Source of the DNA: Vibrio sp. SCSIO 43135
Lineage (GTDB): Bacteria; Pseudomonadota; Gammaproteobacteria; Enterobacterales; Vibrionaceae
Reading direction: 5' to 3'
Assembly: GCF_023716665.1 (NCBI RefSeq)
Contig: NZ_CP071859.1
Span: forward strand, 1,178,001 to 1,242,000
Length of the DNA stretch: 64,000 nucleotides
Part shown: in pieces, positions 18,208-28,055 of the stretch
Numbering within the stretch: the stretch's first letter is position 1
Layout: every line of letters begins with the position of its first letter
Program-made: the position numbers and the translations under genes
The notes under the pieces: generated by a model
The model's input: the letters and a program-made list of their open reading frames with translations, nothing else
What the model was told of the DNA's origin: nothing
The model's database searches: none

Positions 18208-18795
18208 ATGGATATGACAGAGCAAATTTTTATGGATTACGTGGGCAAATTTGGTGAGTTCCAAAAGCGCTCAATGTTCGGTGGTGTAGGCCTTTTCAAG
18301 AGTGAGGCAATGTTTGCCTTAATCAGTGGAGAGAAGATCTTTATCCGTGGTGGAGACAACCTAGATACAATGTTGAACGATCTAGGCTGTGAAAAATACC
18401 GACACGTGAAAAAGCAAACTACAGCAACTGTAAATTACTACGACATTACTGAAATTTTTCATCAACAAGGTGAGGCTTTACATGAGATTGTAGAGTCGTC
18501 GATTAAACTTTCAGTCGATCAACGAAAATTCCAAAAATCTACGGCTAATCGTCGTCTACGTGACTTGCCAAACATGCAACTGACGCTAGAAAGAATGGTG
18601 AAGAAAGCCGGCATCGAAGACGTGGAAAGTTTCATGAACTTAGGTCCTGCGGAAGTCTACTCTAAGGTCCGTAAGGCGTATGGTACTGACGTTGACGTCA
18701 AGCTACTATGGAAATTTGCTGGTGCGGTGGAAGGCATTCACTGGAAACTAATCCAAGAGCCAAAAAAACGTCAACTACTAGCAAGTTGTCACTAA
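18208..18795 (+). CDS. tfoX: Competence activator TfoX (Sxy family)
   Basis: 195 aa. TfoX_N domain (about 10-100, FQKRSMFGGVGLFKS) and TfoX_C domain (about 115-190, LRDLPNMQLTLERMVKKAG). TfoX is the chitin-induced master activator of DNA uptake in Vibrio and acts with CRP at competence promoters. The ATG at 18208 is only 3 nt from AGGGA, while the in-frame ATG at 18214 (MTEQIF) is 9 nt away and may be the true start. The family also contains TfoY. I call TfoX from the gene's neighbourhood (lysO, HDOD gene, beta-barrel, two-component pair, serC), which matches the V. cholerae tfoX locus. A strong terminator follows. Confidence 0.85.
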   Translation: MDMTEQIFMDYVGKFGEFQKRSMFGGVGLFKSEAMFALISGEKIFIRGGDNLDTMLNDLGCEKYRHVKKQTTATVNYYDITEIFHQQGEALHEIVESSIKLSVDQRKFQKSTANRRLRDLPNMQLTLERMVKKAGIEDVESFMNLGPAEVYSKVRKAYGTDVDVKLLWKFAGAVEGIHWKLIQEPKKRQLLASCH

Positions 18796-18856
18796 AGTTG
18801 GATTCACTAGCAAGCTAATCCAAACAGCTCACGTGACTGGGAATAGATAGATACAA

Positions 18857-18886
18857 AAAAAGCCGAGGTTTAAACCTCGGCTTTTT
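18857..18886. terminator. Bidirectional terminator, tfoX / beta-barrel gene
   Basis: A 30-bp perfect palindrome, AAAAAGCCGAGGTTT / AAACCTCGGCTTTTT, between convergent genes. Confidence 0.9.
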
Positions 18887-18905
18887 ATTTGCTCGCTAAT
18901 CCTGA

Positions 18906-19451
18906 TTACAGGTTGAAGCGGGCAGTGATCATCGCTTGTTCACCGTAGGTGTCGTTGAATCGCATTTCAGCACCTAGAGAGAATAGCTCTGTCGCGTGGA
19001 AACGAGCGTAAGCGCTTGCTAGCCAATCATCATCGTCGTCGATAGATTGGTAACCTGCTTTGCCACCCACTTCAAGTTGTGGACCAAGCCATTGGCGAAT
19101 GCCGAGGTTGAACTCAACACCAGATTGCGTACCAGAGTCACCCACTTCACGTAGGCGGTACATCATTTGGCCAGTTACGTCTGCCCAGTTGTTGATCGGA
19201 GCGTGGAAGCCTGCACCGATTGCTGAGTCGTAATCACTTTCAAACTCAGAGTCGATTCTAGCGATGAAGTGAGCATTAGGGTGGATAGATTTGCTAAAAG
19301 CACCACCAAACGTTACTGGGCTAATACCAAATCGTGCTTCAGCATAGTCGTAGCTGAAGTTGCTCATTGTAGAAGGTTTGTCCGAATCAGTGTTTGCTAA
19401 AGCTGGCGAGCAAGCCATTGCTAAAGCTGTAGCAACGATAATTTTGCGCAT
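18906..19451 (-). CDS. Small outer-membrane beta-barrel-like protein
   Basis: 181 aa with a signal peptide (MRKIIVATALAMACSPALA). The mature chain alternates polar and hydrophobic residues in eight or so short strands rich in Tyr, Gly and Asp (AEARFGISPVTFGG, FNLGIRQWLGPQLEVGG, SLGAEMRFNDTYGEQ) and ends ARFNL, close to the aromatic C-terminal signature of outer-membrane proteins (Phe third from the end). This suggests an 8-stranded barrel. The turn YQSIDDDDDW is acidic and might bind cations. I do not know its function. It lies between tfoX and a two-component pair. Confidence 0.75.
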   Translation of the reverse strand: MRKIIVATALAMACSPALANTDSDKPSTMSNFSYDYAEARFGISPVTFGGAFSKSIHPNAHFIARIDSEFESDYDSAIGAGFHAPINNWADVTGQMMYRLREVGDSGTQSGVEFNLGIRQWLGPQLEVGGKAGYQSIDDDDDWLASAYARFHATELFSLGAEMRFNDTYGEQAMITARFNL

Positions 19452-19611
19452 AGTCTCGATGAACCTATTTCCTGTTTATTTCCATTGTCTTATACGGCGA
19501 CCGCAATGACATAACATATCACGACATCATAATGCATCCTTGGTCATAGGCACTATAAAAAAATGTCATTCTTTTGTCGTCGAACTAAAAAATAAGCAAC
19601 ATGAATGCCAA

Positions 19612-20109
19612 TTACTCACCAAAGCTGGTGCGATTTTGTGCGATAGCATCGAAAATTGTTTCGGTATCTAACACGGTTGCCCACGGCATTAGATCTGACT
19701 CATGCTCTATCATGTAACTAGTCAGCTGAGTTTTTAGGTCTGACCTAAGCTTTTCACCGTACCAAGGTTTAGCGACGTAGAAGTCTAAGCTGGCATGGTT
19801 GACTGCTTCAACGGTGTCATCTAAACCGGCTTGGCCTGTAAGGAGAACCTTTTTGCTTTTTGCTGTCTGCGTGTCTTGGCTTAATTCGATGAGAAAGCTA
19901 ATTCCGGTTTGCTCGGGCATCACGTGGTCACATAGAATAAGGGCAAGCTCTGTGCCTTCTTCTCTGTACTCTAGGATAATATTGCGGGCCTCATTCACAG
20001 ACTCGGCGGCTTCCAATACGAAGTGTTCTTCGAAGCAATCGAGGTCTTGCATGACGCTATCGAGCACTTCACGCTCGTCGTCTACACATAGAATCAGGTA
20101 TTTATTCAT
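19612..20109 (-). CDS. Stand-alone response-regulator receiver protein
   Basis: 165 aa, a single receiver domain with VDDE at 9-12, the phospho-acceptor Asp in LILCDHVMPEQTG, the Thr in LLTGQAG and Lys in VAKPW. After about residue 130 there is only a short helical tail, no DNA-binding domain. It probably acts through protein contacts or as a phosphate relay. Its start overlaps the end of the kinase gene by 8 bp, so they are a cognate pair. The protein is clearly similar along its length to the N-terminal domain of that kinase (see findings). Confidence 0.88.
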   Translation of the reverse strand: MNKYLILCVDDEREVLDSVMQDLDCFEEHFVLEAAESVNEARNIILEYREEGTELALILCDHVMPEQTGISFLIELSQDTQTAKSKKVLLTGQAGLDDTVEAVNHASLDFYVAKPWYGEKLRSDLKTQLTSYMIEHESDLMPWATVLDTETIFDAIAQNRTSFGE

Positions 20110-22081
20110 TTCGCTCTCCTATAGTTTCCATAGAGGTGGTTAACGGAAGCCAAACACTCATACGGGTATATTGGTTTGGCTCCGACGCTACTTCTATTCT
20201 TCCATGATGTTGAGTAACAATTTGTTGGCAAACCGACAAACCAATGCCGAGGCCAAAATTGCCTTCTTTCTTTGTGGTGAAGTTAAGGGTGAAAATTTGC
20301 TCTTGTAGATCTTGTGGGATACCGCATCCGTTATCTTCGAAGCTCACGCAAACCCATGGTGATTGTTCAATAGTGTGAAGTTCTGTTTCGATTACTAAAG
20401 TGCCTTGCTCGGGTAGAGCATCAATAGCGTTAGAAATTAGGTTGGTCCACACTTGCTGCAGGGCAATCGGCTGGCAGCTCACCAAGGGCAACTGGCTATA
20501 TTTCTTCTCTACCTTGTGGCGTTTGAGTTTGTTCTCAAAAATGACTAACGTGTCCTCTATACCTTCATAAAGGTCGCTAAGACGAAATACTTCGTCGTCT
20601 TGGCGAGAATACCCTTTTAGGCTCTTAACCATATCTGCTATTCGTTGGGCGCAGACGTTGATGGAGCGCAAGGTTGCGCCGGCTAGGTGATAGACTTCAT
20701 AAGCCTCAAGCACCTCAGTTGCTTTATCTGGCGCCTCTTTTGCTAACTTCAGTAGTTCAGCGTCGTCATTTAAGTGTAAGCGTACTAGCTTTTTGGCAAG
20801 TCGCCGATGATGGATTACTTGTTCGAGTTTTCTCGCTTGCTCTCTTTCATAAGCCGTTGAGTTAGGCTTGGAGTGCATGGCTTGCTGTAAAATCTGTTGG
20901 CCTTTATCGCCTAAGGCGTTGTCTGATGCTTCACCAGTCAGTTGGGTGATTTTTGATGTCAGGGTTTCTGAACCACGTAGAATGGCAGAGATAGGGTTGT
21001 TTAGCTCATGAGCCACACCGGCGACCAACTGTCCAAGCATCGCCATCTTTTCTCTCTCAATAAGCTGCTGATGCGCCGTTTCTAACGATTCTAACGTTTT
21101 CTGTAGCTCGAGCTTAGTGTTAATACTGCGCTGTAAGCGTCGGTTAAAGTGGCGCAGGAGTAGGTTGGTAAATAGAGGCAGTAAAGCAGTGTTGGAATGC
21201 ATGACTTTAGCGAATACATCCCTGTCTAGCTTAATGACTTTGGTTTGAGTCAGTGTTAGGGCGGTTGAAAACGAGGTCTCGCCAGTAACGAAAGACATGC
21301 CGCCGACAATATTTCCTTTGCTGTGTCGAACGACTTCTCGTTGTCGCCCCAGGTCGTCTTTTTTATACAACGCCACTTCACCTTCGGTAATAAACCAAAG
21401 AAAGCGGTTCTCTTCACCTTCTTTAGTGAGTAGGTGATCGGAAGAGTAGGTTCGGCAGGCTTGGTTTTCATCTTGATGTTCGAAAAACTGATGAAGTGCG
21501 TCAATGACTTGCTGAGCTAAGGCTGAATCGGACAGACGGTGGTGATCGGAAATGAACCCTTCTTGATAGCTGCGCATCTTATCTTCTATGTGCGAGCGTA
21601 GCAGTCGTTGCTGTTCTAATACCTGGCTGTAAGACAACAAATTTTCGCTGTCGTGTTTTAGGACGAAAGTAGTGAGCTCTTTCTTGGCTGTTTTATAGAC
21701 CAAACTGTCTTGTAGTGGTTTGGTTAAGCAGTGGTCGAGTCGACCTTCATTAACCGCAGATAGAATGGCTTGAATGTCTTGGCCACAACTTATCAGAATT
21801 TTGCGCGCCTGCTGGGTGTGCTTAGATTTATCCAGCTGAATCAGAAAGTCTGCGCCGTTGAACTGTTCGTGGTGGCTGGCAATAACCAAAGCGACCGTTT
21901 GCTGCCGTTGTTCACAGAATTCGAGCGTATAGTGAGCTTCCTCGATAGACTCAGCCGTATGAACATCAAACTTAGCGGCAAAAGGGCTAAGCTCGCCCCT
22001 TAGTTGCTCAACACTTACTGGGTTATTGTCTAGGCACAGTAAAACAAACGGATTCACAAACTCACTCTCAAACAGGGTCAC
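20102..22081 (-). CDS. Soluble histidine kinase with pseudo-receiver and cyclic-nucleotide-binding-like domain
   Basis: 659 aa, no membrane segment. Order: receiver-like domain (about 10-130) whose acceptor Asp is replaced by Ser in VALVIASHHE; a cyclic-nucleotide-binding fold (about 185-310, TEGEVALYKKDDLGRQREVV, GNIVGGMSFVTGETSF); a coiled coil; the phospho-acceptor H box GVAHELNNPISAI (near 360); an unusual insert of about 100 residues rich in charged helices; and the ATPase with NLISNAIDALPEQG, DNGCGIP and GIGLSVC. The effector domain may sense cAMP or another ligand, but the classical phosphate-binding Arg-Ala motif is not evident. Partner is the receiver protein encoded next. Confidence 0.85.
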   Translation of the reverse strand: MTLFESEFVNPFVLLCLDNNPVSVEQLRGELSPFAAKFDVHTAESIEEAHYTLEFCEQRQQTVALVIASHHEQFNGADFLIQLDKSKHTQQARKILISCGQDIQAILSAVNEGRLDHCLTKPLQDSLVYKTAKKELTTFVLKHDSENLLSYSQVLEQQRLLRSHIEDKMRSYQEGFISDHHRLSDSALAQQVIDALHQFFEHQDENQACRTYSSDHLLTKEGEENRFLWFITEGEVALYKKDDLGRQREVVRHSKGNIVGGMSFVTGETSFSTALTLTQTKVIKLDRDVFAKVMHSNTALLPLFTNLLLRHFNRRLQRSINTKLELQKTLESLETAHQQLIEREKMAMLGQLVAGVAHELNNPISAILRGSETLTSKITQLTGEASDNALGDKGQQILQQAMHSKPNSTAYEREQARKLEQVIHHRRLAKKLVRLHLNDDAELLKLAKEAPDKATEVLEAYEVYHLAGATLRSINVCAQRIADMVKSLKGYSRQDDEVFRLSDLYEGIEDTLVIFENKLKRHKVEKKYSQLPLVSCQPIALQQVWTNLISNAIDALPEQGTLVIETELHTIEQSPWVCVSFEDNGCGIPQDLQEQIFTLNFTTKKEGNFGLGIGLSVCQQIVTQHHGRIEVASEPNQYTRMSVWLPLTTSMETIGERNE

Positions 22082-22269
22082 ATTGCTTGAACTGTACCAA
22101 TAATACTATTTGGGTATTGGGAGCTAAGTACTAGAAATTTGCTCTTCCGGCAAATAAAGGCAATACTCTGATTTAACTCAATGTTTTGCTCATTGTTCAT
22201 TATTTGCTATGTCGTAGCGAAACAAGCGAAGAGTCTTTCGAATATAGATACGTTGGAAATCAAAATAAT

Positions 22270-23532
22270 ATGAATCAACTGAAGAAGTTAGGTGCGATTG
22301 GGGGTGCAGTTGCACTCGTTTTATGTTGGCCTCTTGCGGTAGGGCAGATCGGCGAAAACGTGATTACAGATGCGATTAACCATGTCGATAACGATGCGGT
22401 TGCAGCGGAGATCATCAGCTATGATCGTGGTTATCTCTCCTCTCAAGTTCAAACCCGCTACAGCATTGTCGATGAAAGTCTAAAAGCACAATTCATTGCA
22501 GATGGTCTTCCAACGGAGTTCATTGTAAACAGTGATGTGAGCCATGGACTTGCTAGCCTAACGGCACTTTCGACTTTGCAAGATGTGGATTTTCCGCTTT
22601 CGGTAGAAACGACGACTCAGCTTAACGGTAATACAGATTATGTCGTGAACCTTGCAAGCTGGCATCACCAAACTCAAGGTGAAGACAGTGTCACTATTTC
22701 TACCTCTCCAGCGTCTATTTCAGGAAGCGTAACGGTTCTTGGACAGCTCAGCTATGTGGTTGACCTCCCTTCGGTTGAGCTCGACTTTGCAACGGGCGAA
22801 AAGATTACTATTGCCGACGTAGACGGTAACGGTGAAGGTAAACAAGAAAAAGGATTTTGGCTTGGTAAGCAGAGTATCAGTCTTGGTGAGTTCTCTATTC
22901 GTGGCGTTGATGGAAGCCAAGCGTTTTCAATGAACAAAAGTGAGTATCAGTTCAGCTCAGACCTTAATAAAGAGCAAGGTCGCTTGAACAGCAATCATAT
23001 CGTAACGATGGAGTCTCTACTGACTCCAGAAGGGGCTATTAACGATTTTCAGTTGGACTTCTCGCTTGGAGATGTTGATAGCCAGTCGTTTGAGCAGTTA
23101 GTCGCTTTGTATCAAGAAAGCCCGGCTTTGACTGAAACAGAGATTCAAAAAGCGATTCCTTATATCGAGACGCTATTCGCCAAAGGCTTTTACCTATCGA
23201 TGAACAAAATGGCGCTTAAGGTCGGTGAGGGTGATTTTGAATCAAAGTGGAAGGTTAGCGTGCCTGAAGGAACGGACAATATCGCTCAAAATCCGGCGAA
23301 AATCCTGCCATCGTTGACGGGCAAATTGAACACTTACTTCTCCAACCAAATTGTGGCGGATTACCCGTTTATTAAGCAGGGCGTTGATGAAGCGATTATC
23401 ATGGAAATGATCAGTCAAACCAATGAAGGTTACGAGATTAACGCAGACCTAAAAGATGGACACTTGGTGTTTGCAAGTGGACAAGAGATACCAGTTGCAG
23501 CTCTGTTACTGCCGATGGTGTTCCAGCAATAG
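22270..23532 (+). CDS. DUF945 (YdgA-like) exported protein
   Basis: 420 aa from the ATG at 22270 (MNQLKKLGAIGG). The extra in-frame 28 codons before it look like leader DNA. One N-terminal hydrophobic segment acts as signal anchor, and the rest should be periplasmic, with DUF945 features ISYDRGYLSSQVQTRY near residue 50 and a long beta-rich body. Function is unknown in the family; YdgA relatives are envelope proteins. It is divergent from the kinase gene and ends at a strong terminator before serC. Confidence 0.78.
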   Translation: MNQLKKLGAIGGAVALVLCWPLAVGQIGENVITDAINHVDNDAVAAEIISYDRGYLSSQVQTRYSIVDESLKAQFIADGLPTEFIVNSDVSHGLASLTALSTLQDVDFPLSVETTTQLNGNTDYVVNLASWHHQTQGEDSVTISTSPASISGSVTVLGQLSYVVDLPSVELDFATGEKITIADVDGNGEGKQEKGFWLGKQSISLGEFSIRGVDGSQAFSMNKSEYQFSSDLNKEQGRLNSNHIVTMESLLTPEGAINDFQLDFSLGDVDSQSFEQLVALYQESPALTETEIQKAIPYIETLFAKGFYLSMNKMALKVGEGDFESKWKVSVPEGTDNIAQNPAKILPSLTGKLNTYFSNQIVADYPFIKQGVDEAIIMEMISQTNEGYEINADLKDGHLVFASGQEIPVAALLLPMVFQQ

Positions 23533-23555
23533 TTGATCATAAGCCTAGTTAGCGA

Positions 23556-23585
23556 AAGAAAAGAGGTCGAAAGACCTCTTTTCTT
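23556..23585 (+). terminator. Terminator after the DUF945 gene
   Basis: Perfect 13-bp stem AAGAAAAGAGGTC / GACCTCTTTTCTT with a GAAA tetraloop, then GCTTTTTA. Confidence 0.9.
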
Positions 23586-23662
23586 GCTTTTTATCCTGTG
23601 AAAAAAGTGGTATTAATCACACTAGAGTACAAATTTTTATTTAAGCAGGAGCAAGGAACCTC

Positions 23663-24757
23663 ATGGAGCCGAATACGGACAATGTGTTCAATTTTAGTGC
23701 TGGTCCAGCTGGGCTGCCAAAAGCAGTGATGGCAAAAGCGCAATCTGAGTTGGTTAATTGGAATAATCTAGGTACCTCAGTGATGGAAATCAGCCATCGC
23801 AGCAAGCCATTTATCCAAGTTGCAGAAGAAGCAGAGCAAGATCTACGTGACCTGCTTAATATCCCAGAAAATTACAAGGTACTGTTTTGTCAGGGCGGTG
23901 CACGCGCACAATTTGCGGCAGTTCCTCTTAACCTATTAGGCGATAGTGCTAAAGCGACGTATATCGATGCTGGTTACTGGGCTGAGAGCGCAGTAAAAGA
24001 AGCGAAGAAATACTGTGAAACGGACGTATTTGTTGCGAAAACCGAGAAAGACGGCAAAACGGCAGTTGTTCCAGCATCGCAGTGGCAGATTGCAGCTGAT
24101 TCTGCTTACGTTCACTTTTGCCCTAATGAAACCATCGACGGCATTGAAATCAACGACTTACCAAATACGGATAAGCCAATTGTAGCAGACATGTCCTCGA
24201 CGATTCTGTCACGTGAAATTGATGTATCTAAGTATGGTGTTATCTATGCAGGCGCGCAGAAAAATATCGGGCCTGCTGGTATTTGTATTGCGATTGTCCG
24301 TGATGACCTGCTCGACCTTGCAAGCGATCTTCTGCCAAGCTTCTTGAGCTACAAAGTGTTGGCAGAGAAAGACTCTATGTTTAACACGCCTCCAACATTT
24401 GCTTGGTACCTGTCCGGGTTAGTTTTCAAATGGCTTAAAGAGCAAGGCGGCGTGAAAGCGGTTGAACAAATCAACCGAGAGAAAGCGGCAATTCTGTACA
24501 ACCATATAGATGGTTCGGACTTTTATAAAAATGACGTGCATGCGGATAACCGTTCACTTATGAATGTGCCGTTCCAACTTGCTAAGCCTGAACTTGATGG
24601 AGCATTCTTGGAGCAAGCTGAACAACGTGGTTTGGTCGCTTTGAAAGGGCACCGCGCAGTGGGTGGTATGCGTGCATCAATCTACAACGCGATGCCGCTC
24701 GAAGGTGTGCAGGCTCTAGTTGAATTCATGAAAGAGTTCGAGCAAGTAAACGCGTAA
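23663..24757 (+). CDS. serC: Phosphoserine aminotransferase SerC
   Basis: 364 aa, standard length. A class V aminotransferase with the family start [21 protein letters not shown], the PLP-binding Lys in [12 protein letters not shown], and the C-terminal [16 protein letters not shown]. It converts 3-phosphohydroxypyruvate to phosphoserine in serine synthesis, and also serves pyridoxine synthesis. CAAGGA precedes the ATG. Single gene between two terminators. Confidence 0.96.
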   Translation: MEPNTDNVFNFSAGPAGLPKAVMAKAQSELVNWNNLGTSVMEISHRSKPFIQVAEEAEQDLRDLLNIPENYKVLFCQGGARAQFAAVPLNLLGDSAKATYIDAGYWAESAVKEAKKYCETDVFVAKTEKDGKTAVVPASQWQIAADSAYVHFCPNETIDGIEINDLPNTDKPIVADMSSTILSREIDVSKYGVIYAGAQKNIGPAGICIAIVRDDLLDLASDLLPSFLSYKVLAEKDSMFNTPPTFAWYLSGLVFKWLKEQGGVKAVEQINREKAAILYNHIDGSDFYKNDVHADNRSLMNVPFQLAKPELDGAFLEQAEQRGLVALKGHRAVGGMRASIYNAMPLEGVQALVEFMKEFEQVNA

Positions 24758-24788
24758 ACCACATGCTTCAAATTACGAGCTAACAGCA

Positions 24789-24820
24789 AAGCCTAGTGGG
24801 GTTACCTACTAGGCTTTTTT
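24789..24820 (+). terminator. serC terminator
   Basis: Stem AAGCCTAGT (24789-24797) / ACTAGGCTT (24808-24816) with a GC-containing loop and a six-T run. Confidence 0.85.
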
Positions 24821-24870
24821 GTGCCTTCTAATTCTAGAATCCAACGCAGACCAATCATTTTCTACTAGGC

Positions 24871-24890
24871 TATTTACAAGATTGTAAATA
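24871..24890. promoter_or_regulatory. Palindrome TATTTACAA-GA-TTGTAAATA
   Basis: Two perfect 9-bp arms with a 2-bp centre, ending 13 bp before the GTG of the next gene, where it would overlap the leader or promoter. It looks like an operator for a dimeric regulator. I cannot name the regulator; the half-sites are in the opposite orientation to a TyrR box. Confidence 0.55.
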
Positions 24891-24903
24891 AAGTGGTGGC
24901 GTC

Positions 24904-25512
24904 GTGGGTATATTCCATTTGGCACTGGTACTGATATTTTCGGTGTTAGCGGTATTGCTGATCTTGTTTGGTTTTGGTTGGAAAGCCTTCATTGCTGCAG
25001 CCTTCATCATCGCGTTATGCTTCGCCATATACTGCTATTTAGAGCAACAGATATCTCAAGAAGGGCACAGTAAAGTGTTCCATCATTTACGCGCCGTCAT
25101 ATTACCGGAGTTACTCGAGCAGCTTAAGTTCTCTTATAAAGCCTGCAGCCAATCCGTAAATCAAACGACGCAATTATATGAAGATCTGAATCAACACGTT
25201 GAACGAGCTCAGGCCACCTTGCAACAGGATACGATTGATGTTGAACAGCTACAGCAAGATATTGATAGCCTAAATTCAACTTGTGAACGTATGCTTGCAT
25301 TGCATCAGGTGAGCGAAAAAAATCTTCAGTGCCAACTTGGGGTTATGGAGTCGATGACCATGCTGCTGGAAAGGATCCAGAAGGTAGAGCAGGGCGAGGG
25401 CTATTGGTCTGAAGAAGAAGTACTTGAACAGCTACGAGAGATCGAGATGCGCACTCAAGCGATTCAGCAGCATTTAGGTGAAAAGGCACGCAACGAACAA
25501 AAAATTGACTAA
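24904..25512 (+). CDS. Membrane-anchored coiled-coil protein, unknown
   Basis: 202 aa with a GTG start. Two closely spaced hydrophobic helices (about 3-25 and 27-45) form a hairpin in the inner membrane. The remaining 150 residues are a charged, Gln-rich helical region with long heptad-like stretches (VEQLQQDIDSLNSTCERMLAL), predicted as coiled coil in the cytoplasm. I do not recognise the family. A GTG with weak RBS (AGTGGTGG) and the adjacent palindrome suggest low, regulated expression. It is convergent with ygiQ. Confidence 0.72.
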   Translation: MGIFHLALVLIFSVLAVLLILFGFGWKAFIAAAFIIALCFAIYCYLEQQISQEGHSKVFHHLRAVILPELLEQLKFSYKACSQSVNQTTQLYEDLNQHVERAQATLQQDTIDVEQLQQDIDSLNSTCERMLALHQVSEKNLQCQLGVMESMTMLLERIQKVEQGEGYWSEEEVLEQLREIEMRTQAIQQHLGEKARNEQKID

Positions 25513-25532
25513 GACCTACAAATAGAAACTAG

Positions 25533-25556
25533 AAGCGCTGCCATTGGGCAGCGCTT
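25533..25556. terminator. Hairpin between convergent coiled-coil gene and ygiQ
   Basis: Perfect 10-bp stem AAGCGCTGCC / GGCAGCGCTT with a 4-base loop. The T-run is short (TTTCAATTT), so efficiency is uncertain. Confidence 0.7.
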
Positions 25557-25596
25557 TCAATTTAAGCTCAAGTCATTCGCTTGTTAAGCGATAGGC

Positions 25597-27921
25597 TTAT
25601 CGTCGTTTTGGCTTACGATTTCCCGTAGGCTTACCCGCTTGGTTAGTACTTTGGTTTCGCGAGTTAACATTGCCACCATTTCCACGTTGCCCACCCTGAG
25701 GCTTGCCACCTTTCCCATTTGGTTTTGAACTGCCATTAGGTTTAGAGTTCCCATTTGGCTTTGAGCCCGGTTTACCAGAGCCCCCTCTGCTTTGCTTGTC
25801 ACCGCCAAAGCCTGGTTGGTTTTTGGTGTGTTTAGTAGCAAAACGGTTTGCACCATGGCGACCCGATTTTCTGCGCTGTGCTGGTGTTCTTGCGTCTAGA
25901 TCTTCCGCAGGTACTAGACAACCCGGCTTATCACCGATCAGGTGCTTTTTACCCATGTCGGTCAGTGCTTCACGAATGATTTTCCAGTTATCCGGATCAT
26001 GGTAGCGCAGCAGTGCTTTATGCAAGCGGCGTTGACGCTCACCTTTCGCGACTGGAATGTCTTCACGCTTCTTATACTTCACTCGCTTCAGAGGGTTGGT
26101 CTCTGAATAGTACATCGATGTCGCGTTACACATTGGCGATGGATAGAAGTTCTGTACTTGGTCACACTCGAAGTTGTTCTTCTTCAACCACAGCGCAAGG
26201 TTTAGCATGTCTTCATCTTCAGTGCCCGGGTGAGCAGAGATGAAGTAAGGAATTAAGTACTGTTTTTTACCCGCTTCTTGGCTGTACTTCTCGAACATCT
26301 CTTTAAAGCGGTCGTATGTCCCCATACCCGGCTTCATCATTAGGTCGAGAGGCCCTTTTTCAGTATGCTCTGGCGCTATCTTTAAGTAGCCGCCAACGTG
26401 ATGAGTGACAAGCTCACGAACATATTCTGGAGATTCGATAGCAAGGTCATAGCGAACACCAGAAGCGATCATGACCTTTTTGATACCTTTAACTTTACGC
26501 GCTTCACGGTACAGGTCGATGGTATGTTTGTGGTCAGTGTTAAGCTTGTTACAGATGCCTGGGAACACACAAGATGGTCTACGGCAGTTAGCTTCGGCTT
26601 TAGGATCATTACAGCCAAGGCGGTACATGTTGGCGGTAGGGCCACCTAAGTCAGAGATTGTTCCGGTAAAGCCAGGGACTTTATCTCGGATTTCTTCAAG
26701 TTCGCCTAGAATCGATTCTTTAGAGCGGTTTTGAATAATACGTCCTTCATGCTCCGTAATAGAACAGAACGAACAGCCACCAAAACAGCCACGCATGATA
26801 TTAACCGATGTCTTAATCATGTCGTAAGCCGGGATTTTGGCTTTGCCATAGCTAGGGTGTGGGACACGTGCGTAAGGCAAGCCAAACACATAATCCATTT
26901 CTTCCGTTGAAAGTGGAATCGGCGCTTGGTTTACCCACAATTCACGGTCACCATGACGTTGAATCAGTGCGCGCCCAGAATATGGGTTTGTTTCTAGGTG
27001 CATGATACGACTTGCGTGAGCGTAAAGAATTCGGTCGTTATTGAGTTTCTCAAACGGTGGCAGCCTTACCGCGGTTGTTTTCGCATCGTGACGTGACGGG
27101 CGAATGGTAATCGGCTTTGCTTCTGGTTCTGGCTGCTCTTTTTTCGTGTCGCATTGAGTTTCGACTTCGTATGGGTTAATCGCAACGAAGGATGCCTTAC
27201 TTGGTTTCTCAATACGCGAAGAATCAATCACAGTGTAACCTTCAGGCTCAGCAGGTAAGTTTACCGCAGTGCCTCGGATGTGGGTCAGGCTCGAAATGTC
27301 TTCGCCATCGGCAAGGCGATGGGCAACTTCCACTAGTGCGCGCTCTGCGTTGCCAAATAGAAGGATGTCGGCTTTCGCATCGAATAGGACTGAGCGACGG
27401 ACTTTATCAGACCAATAGTCATAGTGAGCAACACGGCGCAAACTCGCTTCAATGCCGCCTAATACAATTGGCACACCTTTGTAAGCTTCGCGGCAGCGCT
27501 GTGAATAGACAAGCGTTGCGCGATCTGGGCGTTTGCCACCTTCATTGTTTGGTGTGTATGCGTCATCATGGCGCAGCTTTTTGTCTGCGGTATAGCGGTT
27601 AATCATGGAATCCATGTTACCGGCGGTAATGCCAAAGAAGAGGTTAGGCTTACCGAGTTTCATGAAGGCATCTTTATTGTTCCACTCTGGCTGAGCAATA
27701 ATGCCTACTCTAAAACCTTGAGCTTCTAATAATCGTCCAATAATCGCCATGCCGAAACTTGGGTGATCAACATACGCATCACCAGTGACAATTATGATGT
27801 CACAGCTATCCCAGCCTAATGCATCCATTTCTTTCTTACTGGTTGGCAAAAATGGCGCGCTACCAAAGCATTCTGCCCAGTATTTTTTATGTTCATGAAT
27901 AGGCGTGATGTTGCTGTACAT
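25597..27921 (-). CDS. ygiQ: YgiQ-family radical SAM protein
   Basis: 774 aa. N-terminal YgiQ domain with [17 protein letters not shown], then the radical SAM core with the 4Fe-4S cluster cysteines in [11 protein letters not shown] (about residue 385), and the YgiQ region with PPxE-like and [14 protein letters not shown] motifs. The reaction is unknown. The last 70-80 residues are a low-complexity tail rich in Gly, Asn, Lys and Pro with repeated SKPNG units, ending KPKRR, which may bind RNA. AGAGG precedes the ATG. A lone gene, divergent from the EAL pair. Confidence 0.9.
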   Translation of the reverse strand: MYSNITPIHEHKKYWAECFGSAPFLPTSKKEMDALGWDSCDIIIVTGDAYVDHPSFGMAIIGRLLEAQGFRVGIIAQPEWNNKDAFMKLGKPNLFFGITAGNMDSMINRYTADKKLRHDDAYTPNNEGGKRPDRATLVYSQRCREAYKGVPIVLGGIEASLRRVAHYDYWSDKVRRSVLFDAKADILLFGNAERALVEVAHRLADGEDISSLTHIRGTAVNLPAEPEGYTVIDSSRIEKPSKASFVAINPYEVETQCDTKKEQPEPEAKPITIRPSRHDAKTTAVRLPPFEKLNNDRILYAHASRIMHLETNPYSGRALIQRHGDRELWVNQAPIPLSTEEMDYVFGLPYARVPHPSYGKAKIPAYDMIKTSVNIMRGCFGGCSFCSITEHEGRIIQNRSKESILGELEEIRDKVPGFTGTISDLGGPTANMYRLGCNDPKAEANCRRPSCVFPGICNKLNTDHKHTIDLYREARKVKGIKKVMIASGVRYDLAIESPEYVRELVTHHVGGYLKIAPEHTEKGPLDLMMKPGMGTYDRFKEMFEKYSQEAGKKQYLIPYFISAHPGTEDEDMLNLALWLKKNNFECDQVQNFYPSPMCNATSMYYSETNPLKRVKYKKREDIPVAKGERQRRLHKALLRYHDPDNWKIIREALTDMGKKHLIGDKPGCLVPAEDLDARTPAQRRKSGRHGANRFATKHTKNQPGFGGDKQSRGGSGKPGSKPNGNSKPNGSSKPNGKGGKPQGGQRGNGGNVNSRNQSTNQAGKPTGNRKPKRR

Positions 27922-28055
27922 ATTTTAACCTCTAATTCTGCGAGGGCGAATTATAGCGACTTGTGGCGACACTATCTAGCGGAAGATATTACGCATTTTT
28001 TATATGGATATTCTACACTTAATGTGTGTGGGTGCATATGAGGGGGAGTGCCGCA

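Noticed and set aside
27192..27602. 136-codon open frame opposite ygiQ
   Set aside because: Cys/Gln/Leu-rich shadow of a conserved gene with no start signal.
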